From the NCBI RefSeq assembly GCF_000009765.2, contig NC_003155.5:2852001-2916000 (forward strand): a stretch of DNA of 64,000 nt, written 5' to 3'. The position numbers and the translations under genes were made by a program. The notes beneath the pieces were generated by a model, which searched no databases, was not told the origin of the DNA, and worked only from the letters and a program-made list of their open reading frames with translations. This document shows positions 16,867 to 25,766 of this stretch, one piece after another. Origin of the DNA: Streptomyces avermitilis MA-4680 = NBRC 14893. Lineage in GTDB: Bacteria; Actinomycetota; Actinomycetes; Streptomycetales; Streptomycetaceae. Positions within the stretch are counted from its first letter, which is position 1. Each line of letters begins with the position of its first letter.

Positions 16867-17376
16867 ATGAGCACGGACGACCGCGTCGCGGTGACACCCG
16901 GGATCGCACGACCGCACGCGTCGCCCGGACTTGCCGGGCCCGACCGGCTCGGACTGGTGACCGACCGCACCGGCGCCCTCCCCGACCTGCGCCCGGCCGC
17001 GCCCAGGCTGGTCGGCGACAGCGACAGCGACGTGTACGACGTCTGCGTCGGGGTGTCCCACTCGGGAACCACGCCCGAGACCGTCAGGGCCCTCGGCCCG
17101 GCCCACCGCCCCCGCCGCGCGATAACCGCTGCCCTCACCGACGCCGCGCCCTGCCCCGTCGCCGACGCCGACGCCGCGGACGCCGCCCTCGGCACGGTGG
17201 TACGCGAAACGGGACTGCGCCAGGGCGCGATTTCCGTCCGCATCGCCCAACTCGCCATCGTGGACCGCGTCCTGATCGCCGTGACGCGGCGCACCCCGCA
17301 CCAGGCCGAGGCAGCGCCGCGGGCCACGTTCGACACCGTCCATGACCTGCGTTTGGAAGGACAACCCCGTCGATGA
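16867..17376 (+). CDS. SIS-domain protein, N-terminally short RpiR/MurR relative
   Basis: 169 residues. The C-terminal ~120 resemble the sugar-isomerase (SIS) domain of RpiR-family regulators: VYDVCVGVSHSGTTPETV, then a degenerate AITAALTDA strand, then GAISVRIAQLAIVDRVLIAVTRR. The ~75-residue N-terminal HTH domain normal for the family is missing, and the first 50 residues are low-complexity. The stop overlaps the start of the GNAT gene, so translation is coupled, arguing that it is still expressed. It may be a sugar-phosphate sensor without DNA binding or a decaying regulator. ATG at 16867 follows a GGGGGCAAAGG purine run. Confidence 0.55.
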   Translation: MSTDDRVAVTPGIARPHASPGLAGPDRLGLVTDRTGALPDLRPAAPRLVGDSDSDVYDVCVGVSHSGTTPETVRALGPAHRPRRAITAALTDAAPCPVADADAADAALGTVVRETGLRQGAISVRIAQLAIVDRVLIAVTRRTPHQAEAAPRATFDTVHDLRLEGQPRR

Positions 17377-18353
17377 CCGATCGCACGACGACATCCCGGG
17401 CCGGGATTCGCGGCTTTCGCGCGGGCGACGGCCCGCAGTTGGTGGAGGTATGGCGCCGGAGTGCGCCTGCCGACTCCATCACCCCGGACCGCTTCCGCTC
17501 CCTGGTGCTGCTCGACGCCAATTTCGATCCGGAGGGGCTTCGGGTCGCCGTCGACGGCGACCGTGTCGTCGGCGCGGCCTACGCGGTGCGCCGTCTGACG
17601 CCGATGACCGGCACCGACCTGGAGCCGGAGCAGGGCTGGATCCCGTTCTTCTTCGTCGACCCGGCCGCCCGCGGGCACGGCCTCGGCCGCCGGCTGCTGA
17701 CCGACGCCCTCGACTGGCTGCACCGCCACGGCCGCACCCGGGTGGACTTCTCCTCATACACCCCGAACTACGTCCTCCCCGGCCTGGACGCCGAGGCGTA
17801 CCCGGAAGCCGCCGGGCTCCTTGAGTCCCTGGGCTTTCGCACTCTGTACGAGGCGGCGGCCATGCACCGCGGCCTGGTCGGCTATCGCGTCCCGGAGGAC
17901 GTCGCGCGCCGCTCGGACGAACTGACAGCGCGGGGCTACCGGTTCGCCACCCCGTGCGACGACGACCTGGTGGACCTGATCGCGCTCGCCGGGAACCACT
18001 TCGGCCCGGACTGGGCGTGCACGATCCGGCAGTGTCTGGCCGCGGGCACACCGCTCGACCGGATCGTCGTCGCCCGGGACCCAACGGGTCGCCTGGTCGG
18101 CTGGGCGATGCACGGCACGTTCGATGCCGTGGACGAGCGGTTCGGGCCGTTCGGCGTGCTGGAGGAGATGCGCGGCACCGGACTCGGCAAGGTCCTGCTC
18201 CACCTGGTCCTGGAGCGGATGCGGGCGCGCCGCGCGCACTCCGCGTGGTTCCTGTGGACCGGCGAACAGTCCCCGGCGGGCCACCTGTACCGCAGGAGCG
18301 GTTTCACCACGACCCGGGTGTTCCGCGTGCTGCGCCGGGAGGCCGCCGGATGA
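17373..18353 (+). CDS. double GNAT-family acetyltransferase
   Basis: 326 residues with two GNAT domains. The first (~10-165) has PFFFVDPAARGHGLGRRLL, matching the acetyl-CoA loop (R/Q)xxGxG/A. The second (~190-326) has GVLEEMRGTGLGKVLLHLVL, a second such loop, and ends SAGHLYRRSGF-like. Tandem GNAT proteins of this length include mycothiol-synthase-like enzymes, but motifs here do not settle the substrate. It is coupled to the SIS gene upstream and the binding-protein gene downstream (ATGA overlaps), which suggests it modifies an imported sugar or amino sugar. Confidence 0.8.
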   Translation: MTDRTTTSRAGIRGFRAGDGPQLVEVWRRSAPADSITPDRFRSLVLLDANFDPEGLRVAVDGDRVVGAAYAVRRLTPMTGTDLEPEQGWIPFFFVDPAARGHGLGRRLLTDALDWLHRHGRTRVDFSSYTPNYVLPGLDAEAYPEAAGLLESLGFRTLYEAAAMHRGLVGYRVPEDVARRSDELTARGYRFATPCDDDLVDLIALAGNHFGPDWACTIRQCLAAGTPLDRIVVARDPTGRLVGWAMHGTFDAVDERFGPFGVLEEMRGTGLGKVLLHLVLERMRARRAHSAWFLWTGEQSPAGHLYRRSGFTTTRVFRVLRREAAG

Positions 18354-19699
18354 CGCCGTCACACCGCACCGGCGGCCTGAGCCGCCGTCACTTCGCGCTG
18401 GCGCTCCCCTCGGCGCTGCTCGCCTCCGGAGCTTTTGGATGCGCCGCGCCGCACCAGGGCACCGGGCGGCCCGGGGACCCGATCGTCCTCACCCTGCTCT
18501 CCCACTACGCGAGCGGGGAGCTCAAGAAGGCCCTGCGGGGCCCGGTCGACGAGTGGAACGCCACGCACGACCGGGTCAAGGTGCGGACGAAGGCCGTCGA
18601 GTTCACGGACCTGCTGACCACGTTCATGGTCCGGCAGGCCGCGGGCCAGGGCGCCGACATCATCCACCCGTACTGCCTGTGGAACGGCCAGCTCGTCCGG
18701 GCCGGCGTCCTGCGGCCCGCTCCGTCCGAGCACGCCGAGGAGATCACGCGCGGCTACGGCACGGCCGCGGTCGGCGCCTCGTCGGTGGGAGGCGAGGTGT
18801 ACGGCTACCCCACCGAGGTGCAGACGTACGCCCTCTACTACAACAAGCGGCTGCTGCGCGAGGCCGGCATCTCCGGCCCTCCGCGCACCTGGCGGGAGCT
18901 GGAGGAGACGGCCTACCGCACCGCCGCGCGGGACCGGTACGGCAACACACTGGTCCAGGGGTTCGGGCTTTCGACCTACGACGACTCCACCACCGTCGGC
19001 CAGACCCTCGCACTGCTCAACGCCGCCGGCGGAAGGTTCGTCTCCGCGGACGGCAGGAGCACCGCCATCGACTCACCGGCCGGCCGGGCCGTGCTCGATC
19101 TGGAGCACCGCCTCGTCGTCAAAGGCGCGAGCGCCCCCGGCGTCAACGTCTACAAGGCGTTCCAGTCCGGGCAGGTGGCCATGGTGGTCAGCGCCGGCTG
19201 GTGGACCGCGAGCCTGAAGGCCCAGATGGGCAAGGACTACCGCGATGTCGGCGTCGCGCCCGTGCCCGTCCCCGAGGCGGACGACAAGCGCGCCACGCTC
19301 TCCACCGGCTTCATGCTGGGAGTCAACACGGCCAGTGACCACCCGCGCGAGGCCTGGGAGTTCCTGCGCTGGCTGAACACCGAGAAGGTGAGCGCGAAGA
19401 GCGCCGAGAAGGGCGCGACAGCGACCCGGATGAGCTCCCTACAGGTGTCGGTCGGCTCCCTGACCGGCCGCGCCGACGACATGCGGACGCTCCTGAGCGA
19501 AGGCGGCGATCCGAACCTGCGCCCGTTCCTGGACGCGCTGGCGTACGCGGTGCCGGAGCCGAACGTGCCGGGCGCGCAGCAGGCCAAGTCGCTGCTGCGC
19601 AAGAACATCGAGGCGTTGTGGACCGGTCAGCAGTCGGTCGACGAGGCGCTGCGCACCATCCGCCGTCAGGTCGATCAGGAGGTGTCGCGCTCATGGTGA
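18350..19699 (+). CDS. sugar ABC transporter substrate-binding lipoprotein
   Basis: 449 residues. The N-terminus SRRHFALALP is a twin-arginine motif (residues 11-15) leading to a lipobox-like AFGC with Cys31, so it is likely Tat-exported and lipid-anchored. The body follows family-1 solute-binding proteins: ADIIHPYCLWNGQLVRAGVL, a YPTEVQTYALYYNKRLLREAGI hinge region, TWRELEETAYR, and AMVVSAGWWTASL with aromatic ligand-site residues. Start ATG at 18350 overlaps the GNAT stop. Two permease genes follow. The ligand is probably a carbohydrate but is not known. Confidence 0.9.
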   Translation: MTPSHRTGGLSRRHFALALPSALLASGAFGCAAPHQGTGRPGDPIVLTLLSHYASGELKKALRGPVDEWNATHDRVKVRTKAVEFTDLLTTFMVRQAAGQGADIIHPYCLWNGQLVRAGVLRPAPSEHAEEITRGYGTAAVGASSVGGEVYGYPTEVQTYALYYNKRLLREAGISGPPRTWRELEETAYRTAARDRYGNTLVQGFGLSTYDDSTTVGQTLALLNAAGGRFVSADGRSTAIDSPAGRAVLDLEHRLVVKGASAPGVNVYKAFQSGQVAMVVSAGWWTASLKAQMGKDYRDVGVAPVPVPEADDKRATLSTGFMLGVNTASDHPREAWEFLRWLNTEKVSAKSAEKGATATRMSSLQVSVGSLTGRADDMRTLLSEGGDPNLRPFLDALAYAVPEPNVPGAQQAKSLLRKNIEALWTGQQSVDEALRTIRRQVDQEVSRSW

Positions 19700-20658
19700 A
19701 CACGTTGACCCCGGAGACGACTGAGCGGGCGCACGGCCCGCGGTCCGCCGGGCCCGCCGTCAACGGCCGCGCCCAGACCCGGCGCCGGCGCCACCAGGCC
19801 GTCGTCGCCTATCTCTTCCTGGCCCCGGCGTTGCTGTTCTTCGCGGTCTTCCTGATCCTGCCGCTCGGCTTCGCGCTGCTGCTGTCGACGTCCCGCTGGG
19901 CCGGGTTCGACCTCGGCGACATCGATCCGGTCGGCCTGGACAACTTCACCGGCCTCTTCGCGGACGGATCGACGTTCCTGACGCCGATCCTCACCAATAC
20001 GCTGCTGTTCGCCCTGGGCACCGTGGCCCTCGCGCTCGCCGGCTCCGTGCTCGTGGCCACCTGCATCGACAACCTGCGGTTCCAGGGACTGTGGCGCACC
20101 CTGTACTTCCTGCCGATCGTCACGACCGTCGTCGCCGTCGGCAACGTATGGAAGTACATGTACGAGCCGGGCGGCCTCGTCAACGGCGTCCTCAACGCCC
20201 TCGGTCTCGGCTCGGTGGCGTTCCTCCAGGACCCGGACACCGCGCTGCCCTCGGTCGTGGTCGTACAGGCCTGGGCGTCGGTCGGCTCGGCGATCCTCAT
20301 CCTGACCGCCGGGCTGAAGTCCATCCCCGAGTCGTACTACGAGGCCGCCGCGCTCGACGGCGCCGGGCCCGGCACCGTCTTCTGGAAGATCACACTGCCG
20401 CTGCTGCGGCCGTCCCTGCTGTTCGTGTGCATCACCCAGTTCCTCACCGGCCTGCAGTCGTTCGCGCTGATCATCGTGATGACCAAGGGCGGGCCGGGTG
20501 ACGCGACCAATGTGGCCGCGCTGGAGATGTACCGGCAGGCCTTCTCGTACGGCGACTGGGGCACGGCGAGCGCCGCCGCCTTCGTGCTGTTCGTGGTGGT
20601 CCTCGTGGTCACCCTGGTGCAGTTGTGGATCTTCCGGCGCAAGGGGGAGGACGCATGA
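19693..20658 (+). CDS. sugar ABC transporter permease (MalF-type)
   Basis: 321 residues, six membrane segments after a ~30-residue cytoplasmic N-terminus rich in Arg. The coupling loop has the EAA motif in YYEAAALDGAGPGTVFWKITLPLL. Its ATG overlaps the binding-protein stop and its stop overlaps the next permease. No ATPase gene is in the operon, as is usual in Streptomyces where a shared MsiK-type ATPase energises many sugar importers. Confidence 0.92.
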   Translation: MVNTLTPETTERAHGPRSAGPAVNGRAQTRRRRHQAVVAYLFLAPALLFFAVFLILPLGFALLLSTSRWAGFDLGDIDPVGLDNFTGLFADGSTFLTPILTNTLLFALGTVALALAGSVLVATCIDNLRFQGLWRTLYFLPIVTTVVAVGNVWKYMYEPGGLVNGVLNALGLGSVAFLQDPDTALPSVVVVQAWASVGSAILILTAGLKSIPESYYEAAALDGAGPGTVFWKITLPLLRPSLLFVCITQFLTGLQSFALIIVMTKGGPGDATNVAALEMYRQAFSYGDWGTASAAAFVLFVVVLVVTLVQLWIFRRKGEDA

Positions 20659-21524
20659 ACCGCCGCCGTTTCCCGTGGTTCTCGTACCTGGTGGTCGTGA
20701 CCGGCGCCGTGCTCACGGTGGTGCCGTTCCTCGACATGGTGATGACGTCCTTCAAGGGGCCCGGCGAGTCCGGCACGCTGCCGTACCGGTTCCTGCCCGA
20801 GGCGTTCGACCTGTCCAACTACCGGGCGGCGGTCGCCCAGCTCGATCTGCCGGTGCTCTTCCGCAACAGCGTCATCGCCACCGCCCTGATCACCGGATCG
20901 GTGCTGCTCACGTCGTCACTCGCCGGCTACGCGCTCGCCAAACTCCGCTTCCCCGGCCGGAACTTCATCTTCCGCCTGGTGCTGTCGACGATGATGTTCC
21001 CCCCGTTCCTCTTCTTCATCCCGCACTTCCTGATCCTGGTGCACTGGCCGCTGGCGGGCGGCAACGACCTGTTCGGGCGCGGCGGCGCGGGCCTGACCGT
21101 CAGCATCGCGGCGCTCGTCGTGCCGTTCCTCGTCAACGGCTTCGGGATCTTCCTGACACGCCAGTTCATGGTGTCGATCCCGGACGAGGTCCTCGAGGCC
21201 GCGCGCATCGACGGGGCCGGCGAGTTCGCCGTGTGGTGGCGGATCGTGGTGCCGCAGACCAAGCCGGTCCTGGTGACGCTCGGGCTGCTGACCTTCGTCG
21301 ACGCCTGGAACGAGTACATCTGGGCGCTGCTCGTGTCGACCGCCAACCCGGACGTGATGACCCTGCCCGTCGGCATCCAGCTCCTCCAGGACTACGTCGA
21401 CCCGACCCGCACGATGCCCATCGTCATGGCGGGCCTCGCCCTGAGCATCCTGCCGGTCCTGATCCTCTTCCTGCTGCTGCAGAAGCACTACATCCGCGGC
21501 GTCATGCTCAGCGGCCTCAAATGA
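20655..21524 (+). CDS. sugar ABC transporter permease (MalG-type)
   Basis: 289 residues with six membrane segments. The EAA loop reads EVLEAARIDGAGEFAVWWRIVVPQTKP, as in MalG-family permeases. ATG at 20655 overlaps the stop of the MalF-type gene and follows GGGGGAGG. It is the last gene of the operon. It pairs with the preceding permease to form the membrane channel. Confidence 0.92.
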   Translation: MNRRRFPWFSYLVVVTGAVLTVVPFLDMVMTSFKGPGESGTLPYRFLPEAFDLSNYRAAVAQLDLPVLFRNSVIATALITGSVLLTSSLAGYALAKLRFPGRNFIFRLVLSTMMFPPFLFFIPHFLILVHWPLAGGNDLFGRGGAGLTVSIAALVVPFLVNGFGIFLTRQFMVSIPDEVLEAARIDGAGEFAVWWRIVVPQTKPVLVTLGLLTFVDAWNEYIWALLVSTANPDVMTLPVGIQLLQDYVDPTRTMPIVMAGLALSILPVLILFLLLQKHYIRGVMLSGLK

Positions 21525-21755
21525 AGAACGAATCCGTGACGGGCGGAAGAACGAGGGCGATCCTCGCCCGCACGCCCGACGAACGCGACCCCACTCGCCG
21601 GGCGCGCCCCAGGCTCCGCCAGCGTCAACGACTGGACCTCGCGGCATGAAACGGAAGTGTCGGGACCTGATGGGTCACTTCACATGTCTTCGTGCCCGTA
21701 GCCCGGACGCTCGCGTCCCGCTCCGCGGCCGGGAGCGGGACGCGCGAGGTTCCTC

Positions 21756-23672
21756 TCAGTGGGCCTCGGCGGCCTGATTGGTCCAGACGGCGTACATCTG
21801 GGTGTACTTGCCGTCGGCGGCGAGGAGCTGGTCGTGCGCACCGACCTCGACGATGCGGCCCTCGTCGACGACGACGATGCGGTCGGCCTTCATCGCGGTG
21901 GAGAGCCGGTGTGCGATCAGGATCGCGGTTCGGCCCTCCAGCAGCACGTCCAGGGCCTGCTCGATCTTGGTCTCGGACTGGAGGTCCAGGTTGGACGTGG
22001 CCTCGTCCAGGACCAGCACCCGGGGCTGGGCCAGGAAGGCCCGTGCCAGGGCGACGAGTTGCCGTTCGCCGGAGGACAGCGACTGGCCCCGCTCCTGGAC
22101 GACGGTGTCGAGGCCGTCGGGCAGCCGCTCGACCACGTCGACCAGGCCGACCACCCGCAGCGCCTCCCGCACCCGGCCGTCGGAGGCGTCCGGGACGGCG
22201 AAACGGATGTTGTCCCGGAGCGGCCCGGCGAACAGGAAGGGTTCCTGCGGAACGACGCCGATCTGCCGCCGGAGGGACTCTATCCGCACGTCCCGGAGGT
22301 CGCGCCCGTCGATGAGGATCCGGCCGGACGTCGGGTCGTAGAACCGGGTGACCAGTTTCGCGAGGGTGGACTTGCCGGCACCGGTGGGGCCGACGAACGC
22401 CACGGTCTCACCGGCCCGGATGTCCAGCGACACCTCGGAGATCACCGGCCGGTCGGGAACATAGCCGAACGTGACGTCTTCGAAGACGATCTCGCCCTCG
22501 ACCTTCGGCAGGTCGACGGCTCCGGGAGCCTCCTCGACCTCCGCCCGCGTGCTCAGGAGCTCCCTGAGCTTCACGATCGACGACTGCCCCTGCTGGTACG
22601 TGTTGTAGAGCTGCACCAGTTGCTGGATGGGCTGGAAGAAGGCGCCCAGGGAGAGCAGGAACGTCACCAGCTCGCCGATGGTCAGCTCCCCGTCGGCGAC
22701 CATGCCGGCGCCGATGGCCAGCAGAGCGAGCTGCCCAACGACACCGATGACCTGGGTGCTCGGCGTGTAGATCGAGTTGATCCGTCCGGTGCGGACATTG
22801 GCGTCGTAGTACGTGCCCGTGACCTGTCGGTGTTGCTCGATGTTGTGCTGCTGCCGGTTGTGCGCCGTTACGATGCGCACTCCCTGCAGGCTCTCGGAGA
22901 GATCGGCGATGACGGCGGCGATGGTGTCCCGCACCCGCACGTAGCCCTTGCCGGACGCCCGGTGGAACCACACGGACAGCGCGGTCAGGACGGGCACGAC
23001 CAGTACGACGGTGATCAGCGCCAGCCGCACGTCGAAGGTGAACAGCACCACCGTGACAACGACCATGGTCAGGCCCTGGACGGCGAGCTGTGCCAGACCG
23101 TCCTGCAGCAACGCCTGGAGGTTCTCGATGTCGCTGGTCATCCGGGTCATGATCACGCCGGACTTCTCGCCGGTGTAGAAGTTCAGCGAGAGCCGCTGCA
23201 ACTGGGTGAAGACCCGTACCCGCAGGTCGTTCATCACCCACGCGGCGATCCGCCCGGTCACCTTGACCCGCGCGGCCTGCGCGGCACCGGTGACCACCAG
23301 ACTGACCAGGTACGCGATCGCGACCAGCACCAGCGTGCCGGAGTCCTTCGCCGTGATGCCGTCGTCGATGCCGATCTGGGTCAGCTTCGGACCGGCCTGG
23401 AGCGTCAGCGCCTCCAGGGCCACGAACACGCCGCCCAGCAGCGCGATCGGCCAGTACGGGCGGATCAGCCGCCGCAGACTCAGCTCGGCGCCGTCGGGAT
23501 CGGGCCGGCCGTGCTCGAACACGACCTCGGGCTCGGGATGTTCCGGCTCGGTCTTCAGCAACGTGTCGACGCTCGCCTGCATCTCCGGCGGCACTCCGGC
23601 GAAGGGCAGACCTGGCGCGGTGGCCCTGCCGCCTCCGTTGAACGCGGCGCCACCTCCCGTGGGAGACGTCAT
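21756..23672 (-). CDS. ABC exporter half-transporter, subunit B
   Basis: 638 residues: an N-terminal ~75-residue polar extension, six membrane helices (~85-360) and a nucleotide-binding domain. Walker A is GPTGAGKST, the signature is LSSGERQLVALARA (Ser-Ser-Gly-Glu in place of SGGQ), Walker B is VLVLDEATSNLD, and the switch His is IAHRLST. It starts at an ATG overlapping the stop of the second half-transporter by 4 bp, so the two form a heterodimeric exporter of the type used for drugs or lipids. It neighbours the polyketide cluster and could export its product, but general housekeeping export is equally possible. Confidence 0.9.
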   Translation of the reverse strand: MTSPTGGGAAFNGGGRATAPGLPFAGVPPEMQASVDTLLKTEPEHPEPEVVFEHGRPDPDGAELSLRRLIRPYWPIALLGGVFVALEALTLQAGPKLTQIGIDDGITAKDSGTLVLVAIAYLVSLVVTGAAQAARVKVTGRIAAWVMNDLRVRVFTQLQRLSLNFYTGEKSGVIMTRMTSDIENLQALLQDGLAQLAVQGLTMVVVTVVLFTFDVRLALITVVLVVPVLTALSVWFHRASGKGYVRVRDTIAAVIADLSESLQGVRIVTAHNRQQHNIEQHRQVTGTYYDANVRTGRINSIYTPSTQVIGVVGQLALLAIGAGMVADGELTIGELVTFLLSLGAFFQPIQQLVQLYNTYQQGQSSIVKLRELLSTRAEVEEAPGAVDLPKVEGEIVFEDVTFGYVPDRPVISEVSLDIRAGETVAFVGPTGAGKSTLAKLVTRFYDPTSGRILIDGRDLRDVRIESLRRQIGVVPQEPFLFAGPLRDNIRFAVPDASDGRVREALRVVGLVDVVERLPDGLDTVVQERGQSLSSGERQLVALARAFLAQPRVLVLDEATSNLDLQSETKIEQALDVLLEGRTAILIAHRLSTAMKADRIVVVDEGRIVEVGAHDQLLAADGKYTQMYAVWTNQAAEAH

Positions 23673-25462
23673 CGGCCCACACTCCCCAGTTCCTCGATGG
23701 TCTCGTCCGCCTGCGCCAGCACTTCCGCGTACAGCGGCGTGCTCGCGAGCAGCTCCTTGTGCGTGCCGTCCGCGACGATCCGGCCGCCGTCCAGCAGCAC
23801 CACGCGGTCGGCCAGGCTGATCGTGGACAGCCGGTGCGCGACGATCAGCGTCGTCCGGCCGGCGAACAGGGACCGCAGCCCGGCGTGGATCTCCTGCTCC
23901 ACCTGGACGTCGATGGCGCTGGTGGCGTCGTCGAGCACCAGCACCGGCGGATTCAGCAGCAGCGTCCGGGCGATCGCGATGCGCTGCCGCTGCCCGCCGG
24001 ACAGCGTGTAGCCGCGTTCGCCGATGACGGTGTCGTAGCCCTCGGACAGTTCGGTGATGAACTCGTGGGCCCCGGCCAGCCGGGCCACCCGCTCGATGTC
24101 GGTGAAGTCCGCGTCCGGCCGCCCGTAGGCGATGTTGTCGCGGACCGACGCCGAGAACAGGAACGGCTCGTCCAGTACGACGCCGACGGTGTCCCGCAGG
24201 CTGCGCAGGGTCAGGTCCCGCACATCGTGCCCGTCCACGCTGACGGAGCCGGCGCGCACGTCGTAGAAACGCGGCAGCAGTCTGGCCGCGGTGGACTTTC
24301 CGGTGCCGGTCCGGCCGACCAGCGCCACGGTCTCGCCGGGGCGGAGCTGCAGCGAGAACCCCTTCAGCACGTCGAGGCCGTCGCCGTAGCCGAAGGTGAC
24401 ATCGTCGAACCGGACGTCACCGCGCGGCCCGGTGATCTCCCGCGCGTCGGGGGCGTCCGCGATCTCCGGCTTCTCGTCCAGCACCTCGTACAGCCGCTTG
24501 GCCGCGGCCGACGACCGCTGCCCCAGCATGATCAGGTTGCCGATCACCTGGAACGGAACCTGGAGCATCAGGAGATAGGCGTTGAAGGCCAGGATCGCGC
24601 CGACGCCCAGCTCGCCGTGAATGACCAGGTATCCGCCGTACAGCAGCACGATCGCCATGCCGACGCGGGGCAGGTTCTGCACCAGGGGCGTCCACCGCGC
24701 GCGCAGATCGGCGTCCTTCACGTTCGCCCAGGCGACGCTCGTCGCGGCCTTCTGCAGCGAGGCGAGCTGGCTCCGCTCGGCCGCGAACGACTTGACCACG
24801 CGCACGCCGTTGACGTTCTCGTCCACCACGGTCGCGACATCGGCCAGCCGGGCCTGGATCAGCCAGGACACCGGGAACAGGGACCGTTGCATGCGCCGGC
24901 TCGCCACGAACATCAGCGGCATCGGCAGCATGGCCAGGATGGCCAGCGGCACGTCGATCGCCAGCATGTACGCGAACGACACCAGCGAGATACCGGACTG
25001 CACCAGCAGGTACGGCGCGAACGCCAGATACATCTGCACCGCGCGGATGTCGGAGTTGGCACGGGAGATGAGCTGCCCGCTCTGCATCCGGTCGTAGAAC
25101 GGGAACGACATGGCGGTCAGGTGCTCGTACACGATGTTGCGCAGGTCGTACTCGATCCTGGCCGCGGCGCGGAAGAGCAGTTGCTTGGACAGGTAGCCGA
25201 CGACCAGCATGATCACCGACATCCCGACCAGCCACCACATGTAGTGCGACAGCGGCACCCTGTCCGACACGATCGAGTTGTCCACCGCGTCCTGGATCAG
25301 CCTCGGCACCTGTACGACCACCAGCATGCTGGCCCCGGACATCACCAGGGCCGCGCTGAACATCCACCGGTGTGCCCGGACCAGCGGCCACGCTCGCCAT
25401 AACCAGGACCTGCTCGGGTCGGGGTCGATCGCCGCGCTGGGCGGCGGATACGTCTTGTTCAC
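23669..25462 (-). CDS. ABC exporter half-transporter, subunit A
   Basis: 597 residues from a GTG at 25462 (GAGGGG about ten bases upstream); an earlier in-frame start would add 13 polar residues. Six membrane helices (~30-320) precede a nucleotide-binding domain with Walker A GRTGTGKST, signature LSGGQRQRIAIART, Walker B VLVLDDATSAIDVQ and the IVAHRLST switch. Walker B has Asp where subunit B has Glu, as expected for asymmetric heterodimers where only one site is fully active. It is first in the two-gene operon. Confidence 0.9.
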   Translation of the reverse strand: MNKTYPPPSAAIDPDPSRSWLWRAWPLVRAHRWMFSAALVMSGASMLVVVQVPRLIQDAVDNSIVSDRVPLSHYMWWLVGMSVIMLVVGYLSKQLLFRAAARIEYDLRNIVYEHLTAMSFPFYDRMQSGQLISRANSDIRAVQMYLAFAPYLLVQSGISLVSFAYMLAIDVPLAILAMLPMPLMFVASRRMQRSLFPVSWLIQARLADVATVVDENVNGVRVVKSFAAERSQLASLQKAATSVAWANVKDADLRARWTPLVQNLPRVGMAIVLLYGGYLVIHGELGVGAILAFNAYLLMLQVPFQVIGNLIMLGQRSSAAAKRLYEVLDEKPEIADAPDAREITGPRGDVRFDDVTFGYGDGLDVLKGFSLQLRPGETVALVGRTGTGKSTAARLLPRFYDVRAGSVSVDGHDVRDLTLRSLRDTVGVVLDEPFLFSASVRDNIAYGRPDADFTDIERVARLAGAHEFITELSEGYDTVIGERGYTLSGGQRQRIAIARTLLLNPPVLVLDDATSAIDVQVEQEIHAGLRSLFAGRTTLIVAHRLSTISLADRVVLLDGGRIVADGTHKELLASTPLYAEVLAQADETIEELGSVGR

Positions 25463-25766
25463 CTGAATTCCCCTCTGTGCATGCCCTCGCGGGCGACCCA
25501 CTCGGCCTGCTCAAGGCAGCATCAACTGCACGTGGAACAAGGCGTGTTCGACGGTCCACGTGTAAGCCCCACGGATGCAGGATAGCAAAAGAAGGTACGA
25601 CGTACGCAGTTTGTTTTTTTCGGTGACCCGTGCGAGCCTCGGTCGCCGGGCGGGGGGCCGACGAGCGGACCCCGAGGTCGCGGAACGTGCCCTTCCGGTC
25701 CGCTCGCAGACCTGAACGGTCGATGCATGCTCCACCCGCACCATCAACCACGCGGAGGTCGGATCA
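25463..25766. promoter_or_regulatory. divergent promoter with nested palindrome
   Basis: 304 bp between the exporter operon (leftward) and the NmrA-like gene (rightward). CACGTGGA (25529-25536) pairs with TCCACGTG (25555-25562). Inside it GAACA and TGTTC form a second 5-bp repeat with a 5-bp spacer (25535-25549). A T-rich run follows at ~25609-25621. Likely an operator for one or both flanking genes. Confidence 0.5.

Noticed and set aside
21759..25402. Very long plus-strand frames (750 and 547 codons)
   Set aside because: Shadows of the two ABC exporter genes, whose Walker and signature motifs are clear on the minus strand.
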